Source: Gigaspora rosea (Eukaryota > Glomeromycota > Glomeromycetes > Diversisporales > Gigasporaceae). From it: a stretch of DNA of 64,000 bases. Location: the NCBI GenBank assembly GCA_003550325.1, contig QKWP01000211.1, positions 292,161 to 356,160 of the forward strand, given 5' to 3'. The notes below the pieces were generated by a model. That model had not been told where the DNA came from, did no database searches, and saw nothing but the letters and a program-made list of their open reading frames with translations. The first letter of the stretch is position 1; each line of letters begins with the position of its first letter. Below, piece by piece: positions 12,099-23,600 of the stretch. The position numbers were made by a program, and so were the translations under genes.

Positions 12099-12592
12099 TA
12101 ATCTCATTATTAGTAATGCAAGCACTATTTTAAATTAGATATGATATAAAGAGCACTTTTAAATTAGATATAACATAGAGTAGCACTTTATGATGCATTA
12201 GATAAACATGATAGATAGTTTGTGAAAGGGCGCTATAATTGGAAAGTGTTTTTGTATAATTGGAGGATAATAATTATGTAAAATGAAATATGGGAATAGT
12301 TGTCCTGAGATGAAATTTGTATAAGCATGAAATGTATAAAAGACCTTACAATTCAATTCAATTTTACAAATAATAAAAATTCAAATTAAAAAACTTATAT
12401 TCTCATATAATTTTTTATATTTTTTTTTTTTTATTATTTTTATTTTTATTAGATTATTCCTGCTTACATTAATTAATACTTAAATACAAATTGTTAACCA
12501 TACTATAACTTTTGTAGTATTATCCTTATTTATCCTATATTATTAAATTATAATCCAAGCTGTCTCTTTGATTTTGTACTGCATTTCTAAAA
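12099..12592. other. AT-rich leader inside hAT A
   Basis: No gene. It presumably includes the former transposase promoter. A poly-T/AT tract lies near 12410-12450. Confidence 0.4.
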
Positions 12593-13007
12593 ATGAGTTT
12601 TTCTCAAAAAAGTGAATACAGAGAAGTTAGTCAAGATTTCTCTGATACTGAAGATAAAACTAGTGAGGATTCTACATTACACAAACAAAGTAAACAAGAA
12701 TCACAAGACTCATCTTGTAAGCCAGGCTCATCTAATAACCGTGAATTACCTGTGTGGCCATACTTCAATAAAGAGATAGAGGATAAATTTGGTATACCTA
12801 TTTGTAAAATATGTAAAACTGAGTTTTCAAAATCAAGTGCAACTTCAACATTAGCACGTTATTTAACTATATACAACATAGTAGCATTAAAAAAGGAAAA
12901 AAGCCTTTAAATCTAAACCCTCATCCAAAAATTGAACAACAAGAGCAAACCGATTTAGTTGTAAAATAGATTATTTCTGATTTGTAGCCATTTCGTATTA
13001 TTGAAGG

Positions 13008-13121
13008 TAGGGTTGTAAATAGAGTACTAAAACTATAATAAAATATATAAACCACTCCAGTTTGAAACTGAAGTAGTTTATATGTTTTATTATAGTTTGG
13101 AGTACTCTATTAACAACTCTA
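13008..13121. mobile_element. 114-bp palindromic hAT-type MITE
   Basis: A perfect 8-bp duplication ATTGAAGG occurs at 13000-13007 and 13122-13129. The ends TAGGGTTGTAAATAGAGTAC and (inverted) TAGAGTTGTTAATAGAGTAC are complementary over most of the length. Its first nine bases equal the left end of hAT A, so it may be a deletion derivative of that family. It interrupts the hAT A transposase remnant. Confidence 0.9.
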
Positions 13122-13489
13122 ATTGAAGGAGAAGAATGCATAACATGATTTCAAAATTCAATCCATGATAGGGGTCTTAGCTGGGTCTGGTCTGACCCAA
13201 CCCGACTCGGGTCAGACCCAACCCGGGTCAGGTTGGGTCAGATCAAACCCGAATCAGGTCAGAACCGGGTCAGAAAAAACTGAGTCGGGTTATACCTGGG
13301 TCAGTAAAAACCCGGGTTGGGTCAGACCCGGGTTAATGATGGTTAGCATGAATAATGCAGGCAATGAATTTATTATTGTGGAGGTTGTAATTCAGATATT
13401 AAAGCAGTGACACATGACGAAACCATTTTATTGCAAAAATAAATAAATAATTAATTAATTTATTATAAAAAAGTATTCATCTGATAAAA

Positions 13490-13850
13490 AAGAAGTTTAT
13501 ACTTACTCAAACCACCGACTAATAATTTAATTCGTATATAATTGATCAGTAAAGTTTTTCTTTATTAAATTATGGATTATAAGTTTTAGCTCATACTTAC
13601 TGCCACTGGCTAAAAATTAAATTTGTTAATGAAGTTTTATTATAATTAGATTAATAAGATTTTAGTTATTAAAATTTTGAATTTATTAATTAGCTTTACA
13701 CATTCAATTTATAATAGAATTTTATACTCACTTCCTAAAAATTAAATTCGGTCATGAAATTTAATTATAGATCATTATACATTTTCAATTTATAAATTAA
13801 TAAGTTAATTTTATATTCACCTGACGAACCTGGTAATTTTAATTCCATAT
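13490..13850 (+). repeat. Degenerate ~100-bp repeats inside hAT B
   Basis: Blocks beginning with ATACTTACT/TACTCACT-type motifs followed by AAAATTAAATTYG recur at about 13497, 13590, 13725 and 13815. Confidence 0.55.
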
Positions 13851-14255
13851 GTAAGTAATAAATTAGTGACAACATTTCATCATATCAAGCCTCTTATCGA
13901 CCAATAAATCACAAGGTCATAACAATAATTGTCGCAATTTGATGACAAAATTAGCTAATGCCAGAATTTAAAAAATGCTCAAAATTTAGCATTAACTATT
14001 TTTTTTTGATTGGTCAATCAGAAATATAATAATTTCGAATAAAACAATAGAACTATATCTGATCCTGTTCCTTCATGTTTATTACGTACAATTTTTACAA
14101 GCAAAATTCTCGTGATCTAGTGATCTAGTGATCAGATCAGCATCATTTTAAAGATGTATGCAGCGATCACAGATTGGAATTTTGGGTTTCCCAAGTTCCT
14201 ATTGGTCTAGCAAATTTTGTCCCTCATTGAATACATGTCAATTCAAATAATTGTT

Positions 14256-14465
14256 ATTGGCTCCGCAGCTGCAAGTAGCAGTGCAAGGACCAATTGTTGT
14301 ATTTGGCTCCATGGCTACAAGTGGCAATGCAAGAACCAATTGTGTATTTGGCTCCGCGGCTGCAAGTGGCAGTGCAAGGACCAGCTATTGTATTTGGCTC
14401 TGCAACTACAAGTGGCAGTGCAAGGACCAGTTGTTGTATTTGGCTCTGTGGCTGCAAATGGACCA
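14256..14465 (+). repeat. 46-bp minisatellite, ~4.5 units
   Basis: The unit starts TTTGGCTCCGCNGCTGCAAG and continues TGGCAGTGCAAGGACCAG. Since 46 is not a multiple of three and the unit lacks stops in several frames, overlapping open frames appear on both strands. None is a plausible gene. Confidence 0.9.
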
Positions 14466-16764
14466 TAATAAGAATGAACCCTCGCTTATATTGGCATGAA
14501 CATATGCCAAATCATTGCGTCATCTATCACTAACCCGAGTTCAACCTGGGTTGAGTTGGGTTGGGTCAGACCCGCGTCAGGTTTGACATGAGGCGGGTTA
14601 GACCGGGTCGGGTTTGGCATGAAGCGGGTCAGACCCAGGTTGAGTTTGACATGAGGCGGGTCAGACCCGGGTTGGGTTTTGACCCAAGTGTGTCTGACTC
14701 GGGTCAGGCCCAAACCCAACCTGACCCATTAAGACCCCTAATCCATGATACCAATTTCCTAGTAGAAATACAATAAAAAATTTGATAACAAAAATATTTC
14801 AAAATAAACAAAAAGAGTTAAAGTAACATTGAATAAGATTCCAGGAAAGGTAGCATTTACTTCAGATATGTGGATAGTATCAAATAGCTCATCATTTCTA
14901 AGCCTTACGATACATTATGTTAATCAATTTTGAAAATTGAAACATTTTCTTCTCAACATTATTTCTATAAAAGAATACCATACAGGAGTTAATATTACCA
15001 ACACAATAGTGAATACCTTATAAAAATATTATATAGCTAAAAAAGTTTGGCTTTAACTACTAATAACGCATCATTGATGGTTTTATGTGGTACACTTCTA
15101 AAAGAAAATCTTCAAGAACTTAATAATGGTGATTTTTCCTACTATTGTGTGTGGCCCATGTATTAAATTTGGCGGTTTGTCATAGAATCGATTTGGTTAA
15201 TAAATTAGTAATTAAAGTGCGATTATTGATGTTTTATATCAAAGCATCGCAATCTACAATCAATAATTTTAAAAAAATTATGTGATTTAAAATGTATTAA
15301 CTATATTGCACCTAAGCTAGATATTAATAACAGATGGAATTCTACTTATTATATGTTGGAAAAATAGAAAAAAACTGGAACCCACCTGAAGATCTTAAAG
15401 AAAAGTATTCAGCTGAAAGTGACCATGTAGATATTAATGTAAGTTTTAAAATAAATAAATAAATAAATAAATAAAAATAAAATAACAATTTAATTAATTC
15501 AAAAAATTAGATACACTAATTCTCTTAGAGCCAATCGAACATGCCACTCAACTTCTTTCTGCCTCAAGTTATCTAACACATAGCGACATTCAATTTGCTA
15601 TTCTTGCTATTCAGGATTACTTGTTTCAATACAAGAATAATAATAATTTTTCACAAAAGCAGATAGTATCTGCAATTTATCAAAAGTTAGATAGTTACTA
15701 GTTGATTTTAGATGAAACTTTACAGATTTCATCATTACTTGACCCAAAAACAAAATTAACAGCTTTTAAAAACTTGGATAAGAAAACCAAAGCAATCACC
15801 TTATTTCAAACTTTAATGGGTATTCTCCTGTAACACCAAAACCAACTACAACTTCTAATGAGCTTCAAATATACGAAATTATTTTTGTTAGTTCACTTGA
15901 TTAATTCCCAACAAGAAAGTAATTCAAGTTTCTCTTTGCCAGAGATGAATTGTATACGGGATGAATTAGAAAGATATTTAGCTTTACCATTGAAGAATAA
16001 AATAGATCCACTAGCTTGGTGGTAGGAAAAACAATGCGAATATCCTAGATTAAATTTAATCACTCGAGATTAAAGTGTGCCTCAGAACAAGCCTTCTTAA
16101 TTGCTAGAAAATGATTATGCCATCAAGAAATAGATTGATGGAGAAGTAGTGAGAGCAATTTTATGCTTAAAAAGTTTGCTTAAAGAAAAAAATATGTAAT
16201 TAATAGGTTCAAGCTAGTACTAATTTTATAGTTGATTAATAGTTAAAGTTGTTAGTAAAGGGAATAAACATAATATATCTTTGTATTTATATATATATAA
16301 CATAGTATAAATAAATATGTATTCATATATTCATTAAAAATATTAAATGCAAGATCCTGAAAGTTTAACTACTTACAAATTTTTAAAGATTAGAGATAGC
16401 TTAAAAAAATAAGTTCTGATCAAAATTTTTTGACCGGCTGAGTCGATAAAATTTTGTTAGCTTAGTTGGTTTAGTCAAAAAAATTTTAAATAAATTATAG
16501 TTTGCTACTATTGAAGTGCTGTTGGCTTTTTTCCAATAAATCTTATGTAAAATTGCTAAGCCACTGTCGAAGTACTATTAAAGTACTGATAGCTTACTTT
16601 TAATTAATTTTTTTATAATAAATGCAAAGTTAAGAATTCATAAAATCAGCTAGCCGGTTTTAGAAAAAATCAACCAACTGGGTTGAAAAATTAGCTTAGC
16701 CAATTTTTTTAATTTCAACTAGAATCACTACTTGCGGGCCAACTCGTGATCAACCCTTTGGCAG

Positions 16765-17145
16765 ATTATGCATCAAATGGGCTTATGAAATTTTTTTTTG
16801 TTTATTTCACATAATGTATACTACACCATATAGCCAATTTTGTATCAAATAGGCTTATGAAATTTTTTTGTTTTTTTTTGTAAATTTTTTTTTAAGTTTT
16901 TTTTGGTTTATTTGACACTGTGTGCACAACACTTTATAGGCAATTATGCAGCAAACGGGCTTATGTAATTTTTCAAGTTTTTTTTTGTAAATTTTTGCAA
17001 GTTTTTTTTTGAGTCATTTGATACTGTGTGCAATAGGTGATTATACATCAAATGGGCTTATGAAGATTTTTTTTTGTTCATTTGGTATAATGTGTACTAT
17101 ACCATATAGCGAATTATGCATCAAACAGGCTTATGAATTTTTTTT
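16765..17145 (+). repeat. ~90-110-bp tandem repeats, hAT A right part
   Basis: About four to five copies of ATTATGCATCAAATGGGCTT followed by ATGAAATTTTTTTT and a TATTTGRYAC/CATAATGTRTAC segment. Confidence 0.75.
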
Positions 17146-18047
17146 AATATATATATTTTAGACCTAGGTTATAACAATTTCTGATCTATGACCATACAAA
17201 TTACCCGATTCAGGTCAGAAAAAGTTTATTGATTACATTTTATTAAGGGACTGTTTTAGGAACTGGACACTCATATTTTAAATTAATCTTTAATCAAACT
17301 GAGTAACCCGCTAGTTGACCCATGGATCTCTCAGGTCATAATTTTTGGTCAATTACTAGTTTAGTATATCTATATACAGTATAATTGACCAATTATAGCT
17401 TGTATTACCTAGGACCATTCTTAGGACCAAAGGACCAGACCGGACTGGACCGGTGCAACTATGTAATTGGTTTTGCAAAGGACTAGACCGGACCAGACTG
17501 AACTGATGCAACCCTAATTAGAATCAGAAAGAAGGTTTACTTATTAGTTTTAGAATTGGAATTATAGTAAATTTAAAATATATTATATTAAATACTAAAA
17601 TAGAATTCTTATATACCTATTGTAAAATAGGCATCTCTTTTTTAATATCAGTCATACAATATATTACAACAAAATTTTCTAAATATAAAATTTATAAAAA
17701 AAAACATATAAAATTACTATAAGCTTTGAATCTTTGATGTTTCTTCCTCTATATATTAACTTAAAATTAAAATTTTCAGAAATATAAAGCAAGAGAAGAA
17801 AAAATTGAGCTTAAAAATCAAATTAATATTTTGCCAATTTTGCACAAAACAAAAATATAACTTTACCAAAACAAATATTTAATAATTTTATAACAATAAG
17901 TATGTGTAAAACTATGCTCTGAACAACTTTACTTAGGTAATGGAAGTAACTTACCTTGTAAGACAATGTGTTATCTATGTACTAAAGTAAAATTTTAAGT
18001 TTTCAATATAATAATCTACTTTGGGACTAAGCAAAGTTGTTTAGCAT

Positions 18048-19070
18048 TAAAGGGTATAGCGACTTAGGGAAGTTGGTAAGTTGTCACCCCCAAGTGGCAG
18101 GTCTAGAGTTCAAATCCCACTGGCGACGCTTTTGAAAAATAGACCTGTGTTCCGGTAACTATGTCTTGTCGATCAGTTGGGTACACTACCTGTAGTTCTT
18201 GGTTACCATCTTGAATGAGAGCTTTCAGACGAAATTGTGTCTCATTATACAGACAAATCCAAGGAACCGGAGAAACAGAAACGCATTTGGCAAGTCCCGA
18301 GTAGAGAGGTAGCTAGACTTTCGACAGTACCGGGGAAAAGAATTTTAGCGGTGACTGACCGGAAAAACTGGACAGGCAAGAGCCCCTATGGCAAAGGGGG
18401 CCCAGCAACCTGGCCACCAGAGACGTACCGGAGGAAAAGGTCATGTGTTATAGAAGCATGAACCAAGAAAAGGGAGACCTTAGGCACTTAAAGCCTGGCA
18501 GACCGATCCTTCCAGGCCAACTGGATTGGTAGTCTGGGATAACTGCGGAAAAGGATCCAAAGAGTGACTGACTGGGTACTGGGGTCTAGTGAACTCCACA
18601 AGGGCAGTAGTAGGTAATTGTAGCAGTTGCAGGGTAACCCCCTGACTGCAAGTTGTTTGCCTCGGTGAATGCGTAAGTTACCGAAAGTGTAGGTGAATTC
18701 CTGTGGGGGACAGGTATCACTCTACCAGGTTTACCATAGGGGCAAATGCCCTCCAATAGGTGTTTGGCTAAAGCCTCAGGGTACTTTTAATAGTGAATTA
18801 CTCGAAAGGGTATATTGGAAGGAACATTGAACATGGGTAGAAGCCAGAAAGTTTAAATAGGCAATCCCCTAGTTGGGTTGCAGGTATGGCATCTAGTGTA
18901 GAACCTTCGGGTGGACTACTTAAATTAGACAACCAAAAGTTGTACGTGTGGCTAGTTGTACTCTCATTATACAAATGTAATATGTGCACAGTCATATTGA
19001 CCGGGCCAACCCGTTTGGACCAATAAAGTGCTAGGGTACCTAAGTGGTTACCTTAATATTAAAAAAAAAA
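18048..19070 (+). mobile_element. ~1-kb retroposon-like unit: tRNA-type 5' head, A-tail
   Basis: This is a compositional island, much richer in G and C than its flanks. It is bounded by a 15-bp imperfect direct repeat, AAAGTTGTTTAGCAT (18033-18047) and AAAGTTGTTCAGTAT (19068-19082), 13 of 15 alike. It begins with a degenerate tRNA-like segment containing A- and B-box matches and ends with ten A's, with AATAAA about 40 bp upstream of the tail. No frame is convincingly coding; the 74-codon frame at 18237-18461 matches nothing I know. The structure fits a tRNA-headed SINE (long for the class) or a retroposed transcript moved by a LINE. It inserted into one arm of a foldback, whose other arm serves as the empty site. 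Confidence 0.75.
18065..18117 (+). promoter_or_regulatory. Pol III internal promoter-like A and B boxes
   Basis: TAGGGAAGTTGG (18065-18076) approximates an A box and GTTCAAATCC (18108-18117) is a strong B box, with spacing like a tRNA gene. The surrounding arms do not pair well, so this is tRNA-derived and not a working tRNA. Confidence 0.65.
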
Positions 19071-19632
19071 GTTGTTCAGTATACAATTTCCTTGTATTTA
19101 AAGTCAAATTACAATTTTTTTTTGCTATTTACTAGGTGAAAAATAGGGTCAAAGTTAAAAATTTTTTTTAAAAAAAATTTTTTAAAAAAATTTTTTTCTA
19201 ACTTCAACTCTATTTTTACCTAGTAAATAGTTAAAAAAATGCAATTTGACTTTAAATACAAGTAAAATTGCATGCAAACAGCTTTGCTTAAACACCAAAG
19301 TAGGTTATCATGATAAAAATGAGGGTTTATATTGAAAATTCAAAAAATTTTACTTTAGTATATAAGTAATTTATTTTTCTTATAAAGTAATCTAAGTAAA
19401 ATTATTTAGGCATGATTTATATATATATATTGTTTTAAAATTATTAAATATTTGTTTTTGGTGAAGTTATATTTTCATTTTGTGCAAAATTGGCAAAATT
19501 TTAATTCAATTTTTAAGCTCAATTTTTTCTTCTCTTTTCTCTATATTTTCCCAAAAAATTTAATTTTAAGTTAATATATAAAGGAAGAAATATCAAAGAT
19601 TCAAATCTTATAGAAATTTTATATGGTAAGTA

Positions 19633-20190
19633 TGGGTATTGTGGTAGCAGAGTTAAGAGAATTTTGGTATAACTCTGGTCTATTGGTCCAAATTGAATGA
19701 TTTTAGCACCATTTGATCCGTCTCAATGAGATAAATCGAATGGTACCAAAATCATTCATTTTGGATTACAGGATCACAAGTTATTTACAATTGTATATTA
19801 TACAAAATTGGAAGGTGTATTGTGGTAGATAAGGGTATTGTAGCAGAATTTGCAATAACTTGTAACCTATCAGTCCATTTTTATACCATTTAAATCATCT
19901 TATTGAGATGATTCAAATGGTATTAAAATTGTTTAATTTCGATCACTGGGTCACAATATATCGGCATTAAAATAGTATCCAAATATAACATATTAGTTTT
20001 TTTCAAAAAATTTAATTTAATCATTCAAACACTAATATCTTATAACTCAGTAATCGAAATCAACCGATTTTTGTACAATTCGAATCATTTCAATAAGATG
20101 ATTCAAATGGTATAAAAATCATTTAAATTGGGCTGAGAGGTTAAAGTTATAGCAGATCTGCTACAATACCTATACCTGCCACAATACCCA
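19633..20190. mobile_element. MITE with TGGGTATTGTGG ends and TA flanks
   Basis: The ends TGGGTATTGTGGTAG and (inverted) TGGGTATTGTGGCAG are flanked by TA on both sides. The interior has repeated inverted blocks around TGGTACCAAAATCATT. There is no gene. Confidence 0.75.
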
Positions 20191-20313
20191 TAATTACTTT
20201 ATGTTTTTTTATAAATTTATATATAACAAACTTAGTTATAAATAGTATACCAAATTGGTTAACTAAAATACTCTTTACTATTTAATATAATTTTTATTGA
20301 ATTGAACTATATA

Positions 20314-20470
20314 CAGTCAGCCCTCTCAGCACTGGTATGCATGGTGGACAGGTTTAGTATCGGAAATAGCAGGTTATTATACTTATAGAATGGGTGTCTG
20401 GTGGATTGATTTTTAACCAATTTTGGCAGGTTATCAGTTTTGACAGGATCAGTTCTGAGAAGGATGACTG
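20314..20470. mobile_element. 157-bp pogo/Tc1-like MITE
   Basis: The ends CAGTCAGCCCTCTCAG and (inverted) CAGTCATCCTTCTCAG are flanked by TA dinucleotides at 20312-20313 and 20471-20472. TIR sequence and TA target fit pogo-type elements. Confidence 0.75.
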
Positions 20471-20624
20471 TACTAGTAGAGTATCACTTCATCTATTTAT
20501 TTTATAATTACAACTTATATATACTTTTACAAGATATCTTTGTAAAACTCTGTATTGATTATTTTATTAAGCATAATATACCAAGCTGATATATTTGAAT
20601 TAAAATATAATTACTGTAGATTTC

Positions 20625-20915
20625 CAAAAAATAATCTACTCTGAAAATAAGATACCCTCTGATTTTTTCAAAAATCTCAAAAGATCTATTAGCAGTTGCT
20701 ACATATAAAAGCCAAATTTTATTAAGTAAATCTCAAAAGTGCTATTAAGCAAACTTGTTTAGAATATCAAATTACACTTGTAGTAAAATTTGGTATTATT
20801 TGAACAACTTTTTATTAGTATATTTTTCAATTTTTAAAAAAATTTAATTTGAAAATAAGCAATCCTATATTTTTTCATAATTTTTGTTCAAATAAGGTTG
20901 TTTATTTTTGGAATA
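20625..20915 (+). repeat. Dispersed repeat J, copy 1
   Basis: Colinear with 54430-54720 in the same orientation: AAAATAAG..ACCCTC..GATTTTT, then AAGCAAACTTGTT-like and AACTTTTTATTAGTA segments. Non-coding. Confidence 0.65.
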
Positions 20916-21408
20916 AATAGTATACAAAATTTTATATATTAACTTGCAATTAAATAAATATATTAAATATTTGAACTTTTATAAAATATATTTATAAAAA
21001 AAATTAATCTAATTTTTGATTATACTTTCTCTAATCTGACCTCTGAACATAATTAAATTTTCTTTAAACTGAACAAAATCTTCTAGAACATTTGTAAATT
21101 TTATTATAAAGTTTGAATTAGCTATATGTAACTTTTTGAGAACTAAACTTTTTTAAATTTTATATAGTAAAAATTAGCAGTCCTAGCAGTTCATAATATA
21201 GAAAGTTGTATTTATAAATTAACCAATCAAATTAATTTGCGAACTATATACCAAATAGTGAAAATCTATAGTAAGGTGACTTCCAGAAATTATATAATAT
21301 TTTGTTACTAATAAATTCAAAATTTTACTCCTTCCATCCACACCTGATATTCTATTAGCCAATCAAATTTTATATTTTTAAAATTTATTCATAGGTTTCA
21401 ATTTATGA

Positions 21409-22239
21409 AATTAATAATAACTATTGCTCTACTGGACCATTTTAGATAATTTAATTACCAAAATGTTTATCTCACTGAGATGATTCTAACAAGCCCAAAA
21501 TCATTAAATCTAATCGCAGAATCCTAAGATTATTCAACTTTTGTGTAATTTTAATAGTGATTTTTTAGAATCACTAAGTTGAATAACTTTTGACCCACTT
21601 GACCATTTTGGATGATTTAACTACCAAAATGTTCATCTTAGTGTAATGATTCTAAAGCTTAATTGCTAAATTCTTATTACAGAATTCCAAGATCAATAAA
21701 AATTTTATTGTTTGTCTAACAATACAAATTTTTATTAATCTTAAAATTCTGTAATTAGAATTTAGCGATATTGGAGGACCCCAAAATATATATAGATAGG
21801 TCAGGTTAATTATAGGGTTACTAAAAAAGAAAAAATCTGTGAAAAAACTTTAAGAATAAGCAAAAATTACTATAAATAGAAAAGATCTGTATAAAAAACC
21901 TTAAAAATAAGCAAACTTATACCTGACCTATCTATGTATATTTCGGAGTTCTGATTTTGGACTTGTTAGAATTGTCTCAATGAGACAAACATTTTGGTAG
22001 TTAAATCATCCAAAATGGGCCAGTGAATCAAAAGTTATTCAATATTAAAGAAATTTAATTAGTGATTCTAAAAAATCATTATTAAAATTACACAAAAGTT
22101 GAACAATCTTGGGCTTGTTAAAATCATCTCACAAGACAAACATTATGGTAGTTAAATTATAGAATCATCTCAGCAAGACAAACATTTTGGTAGTTAAATC
22201 ATCTAAATAGGTTTAGTAGAACAATAGTTATTAATAATT
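21409..22239. repeat. 831-bp foldback with ~380-bp arms
   Basis: Outer bases ATTAATAATAACTATTG pair with CAATAGTTATTAATAAT. The arms repeatedly contain CATTTTGGTAGTTAAATCAT or its complement. The right arm carries an extra internal duplication. A smaller MITE occupies the centre. Confidence 0.85.
21774..21954. mobile_element. Small MITE (GGACCCCAAAATATATATAG end)
   Basis: The inverted ends share ATAGATAGGTCAGGT. A half copy lies at 34418-34528 inside hAT D. Confidence 0.7.
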
Positions 22240-22361
22240 TAATAATTTTATACTTTTGGCCAAAATTATAAAAATTTGACCAGAATTATAATTATAACCT
22301 ATATTTTTGGAACCCCACCCACCTACCAAAAAATTATGTAATTTCTGAAAACCCCCTAATA

Positions 22362-22970
22362 TATGGTCCAGTGCAAAAAATTTGTATCTCAAAAATTTTC
22401 TTAATTTTAACTCTAAATAAAAATTTTTATATTTCTGATTAATTATTAAACAATTTTTAATATCAAATAAAATAGATTTTAATCTAACTTATTATATAAT
22501 TTTTATTGGTTCAACATTGTTTTATTTCAACAATTAAGCATGTATAATTCACTATATTTGAAAAAACAAATTTTTTTTTAAAAAAAGGAAGATATTTTAA
22601 CTGATTTTGCAACTAATATGTAGTTGTATAAGCTTGTACTATGCAAGTGCATTAATGTGCATATGATATAGGTGTGGTTAAAATTTAAGCAAAATTGAAT
22701 TACTAGTTGTGACAAAGTTAAGCTTTAAAGCTTGACTATTTAATTTTTTTTACTATATGCATATATATAAATTACTATAGTAAATTATATAGTAAATATT
22801 TTTAAAAAAAGTTATTTTAATATTTTTTATTTTATCAATAAAATAATCAAAATAATATTATTTTTATTAATACAATAACTTAATAATTATATTAAATTAA
22901 AAAAGTTAAACAAAAAATATTTTAATTAGAGCTATTTGAAGTACAAATTTTTTTTTGCACTAGACTATAT
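22362..22970. mobile_element. MITE with TATATGGTCCAGTGCAAAAA ends
   Basis: The left end at 22362 and the inverted right end (TATATAGTCTAGTGCAAAAA) agree over about 45 bp. The interior is AT-rich and has no gene. Confidence 0.7.
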
Positions 22971-23600
22971 AGAGAAAATCAATTATTGTTTATTAAATTT
23001 CTAGAATCTAGTACTTTCAGGGCAATAACAAATTTTTTTTACTAAGATAACCTTTTTTTCTACTAAACAAAAGTTGTAGAGCATATTCTTGCAATTCTAA
23101 TAATAGTAAAACTATTAAAAAATATTATTAAAAAACTTTTTGTAACTATATAGAGTTTCTATTTATACAATAATATTGTTTATAGTCAACTTACTAATCT
23201 GAACTACCAGAACTGCTTTTTTTTACTATATAAAAATTTAAAAAGTTTAGTTTGCAAAAAGTTATATATGGCTTATCTGAACTTTATAATAAAATCTACA
23301 AATGTTCTAGAAGATTTTGTTCAGTTTAGAAAAAGTTTATAGTATTCAGTTTAGAGAGGTTCGGATTAGAAAGATGCAACTGTATATAGAAACTCTATAT
23401 GGTTGCTAAAAGATTTTTAATGATATCTTGTAATCTACTAGTCCAATTTTAATGATTTTACTACTATTAGAATTACAAGAATGTGCTCTACAACTTTTGT
23501 ATAGTAGATTAAAAAGGTTAGCTTAGTTAAAAAATTTATTATTGCTAGATTTCAGAAATTTGATAAACAATAATAGATTTTCTCAATTTTACTATATATG
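22967..23600. repeat. Foldback with ~200-bp arms
   Basis: 22967-23165 and 23390-23600 are reverse complements, for example CAATTATTGTTTATTAAATT against its inverse and GTTGTAGAGCA/TGCTCTACAAC. The loop holds the inverted copy of 21015-21210. Confidence 0.8.

Larger units (their letters stand above)
13169..14740. mobile_element. hAT element B (1.57 kb, non-autonomous), nested in A
   Basis: A perfect 8-bp duplication ATCCATGA lies at 13161-13168 and 14741-14748. The termini are TAGGGGTCTTA and its inverse. The subterminal zones (13175-13340 and 14530-14725) consist of GGGTCAGACCCGGGTT-type repeats in both orientations. The interior carries a degenerate ~100-bp repeat series and a 46-bp minisatellite. 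There is no transposase, so mobilisation must have been in trans. Confidence 0.95.
12593..16196 (+). pseudogene. hAT A transposase, broken by stops and two insertions
   Basis: The 5' part (12593-12966) encodes a Ser/Glu-rich leader and a BED-type zinc finger: PVWPYFNKEIEDKFGIPICK, then ICKTEF. The CxxC pair (PICKICK) is present, but the following ARYLTIYN has Tyr where the zinc-binding His pair should be. The coding line then crosses insertions at 13008-13121 and 13169-14740 and resumes at about 14749 with a frame that reads on across both target sites. Further blocks follow: FTSDMWIVSNSSS near 14860 (first catalytic Asp region), RWNSTYYMLEK near 15330, SSLLDPKTKL near 15735 and KNKIDPLAWW near 16000. 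Many stops and frameshifts are present, so it is dead. An intact relative of the same superfamily sits at 43174-46073. Confidence 0.8.
11108..17516 (+). mobile_element. hAT element A (6.4 kb, decayed, formerly autonomous)
   Basis: A perfect 8-bp target duplication ATTAGAAT lies at 11100-11107 and 17517-17524. The termini are TAGGGTTGTATTAG on the left and, inverted, TAGGGTTGCATCAG on the right, typical of hAT. The subterminal regions (11120-11215 and 17405-17505) are packed with GGACCAG/CTGGTCC-type repeats. Inside are a foldback, a minisatellite, a broken hAT transposase and two younger hAT-type insertions. This is the oldest layer of this nest. Confidence 0.92.
17690..19625. repeat. Long foldback split by a retroposon-like insertion
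   Basis: The left arm (17690-18047 plus 19083-19170) and right arm (about 19175-19625) are reverse complements over about 440 bp. Landmarks are TTTGTGCAAAATTGGCAAAA on the right with its complement on the left, and ACTTTAGTA near the centre. The arm interruption coincides exactly with the 18048-19070 unit. Confidence 0.85.
21015..23385. repeat. Inverted pair of ~190-bp segments
   Basis: 21015-21210 and 23185-23385 are reverse complements (shared CTGAACAAAATCTTCTAGAA and ATTTTATTATAAAGTT). They enclose several foldbacks and may be the ends of an older 2.4-kb element. No target duplication seen. Confidence 0.7.

Noticed and set aside
14217..14719. Four small proteins on both strands
   Set aside because: By-products of the 46-bp minisatellite and the GGGTCAGACCC subterminal array.
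18060..18130. Functional tRNA gene at the retroposon head
   Set aside because: A and B boxes are present but acceptor, anticodon and T stems do not pair.
18237..18461. 74-codon protein in the GC-richer unit
   Set aside because: No homology I recognise, and the rest of the unit shows no coding continuity in any frame.
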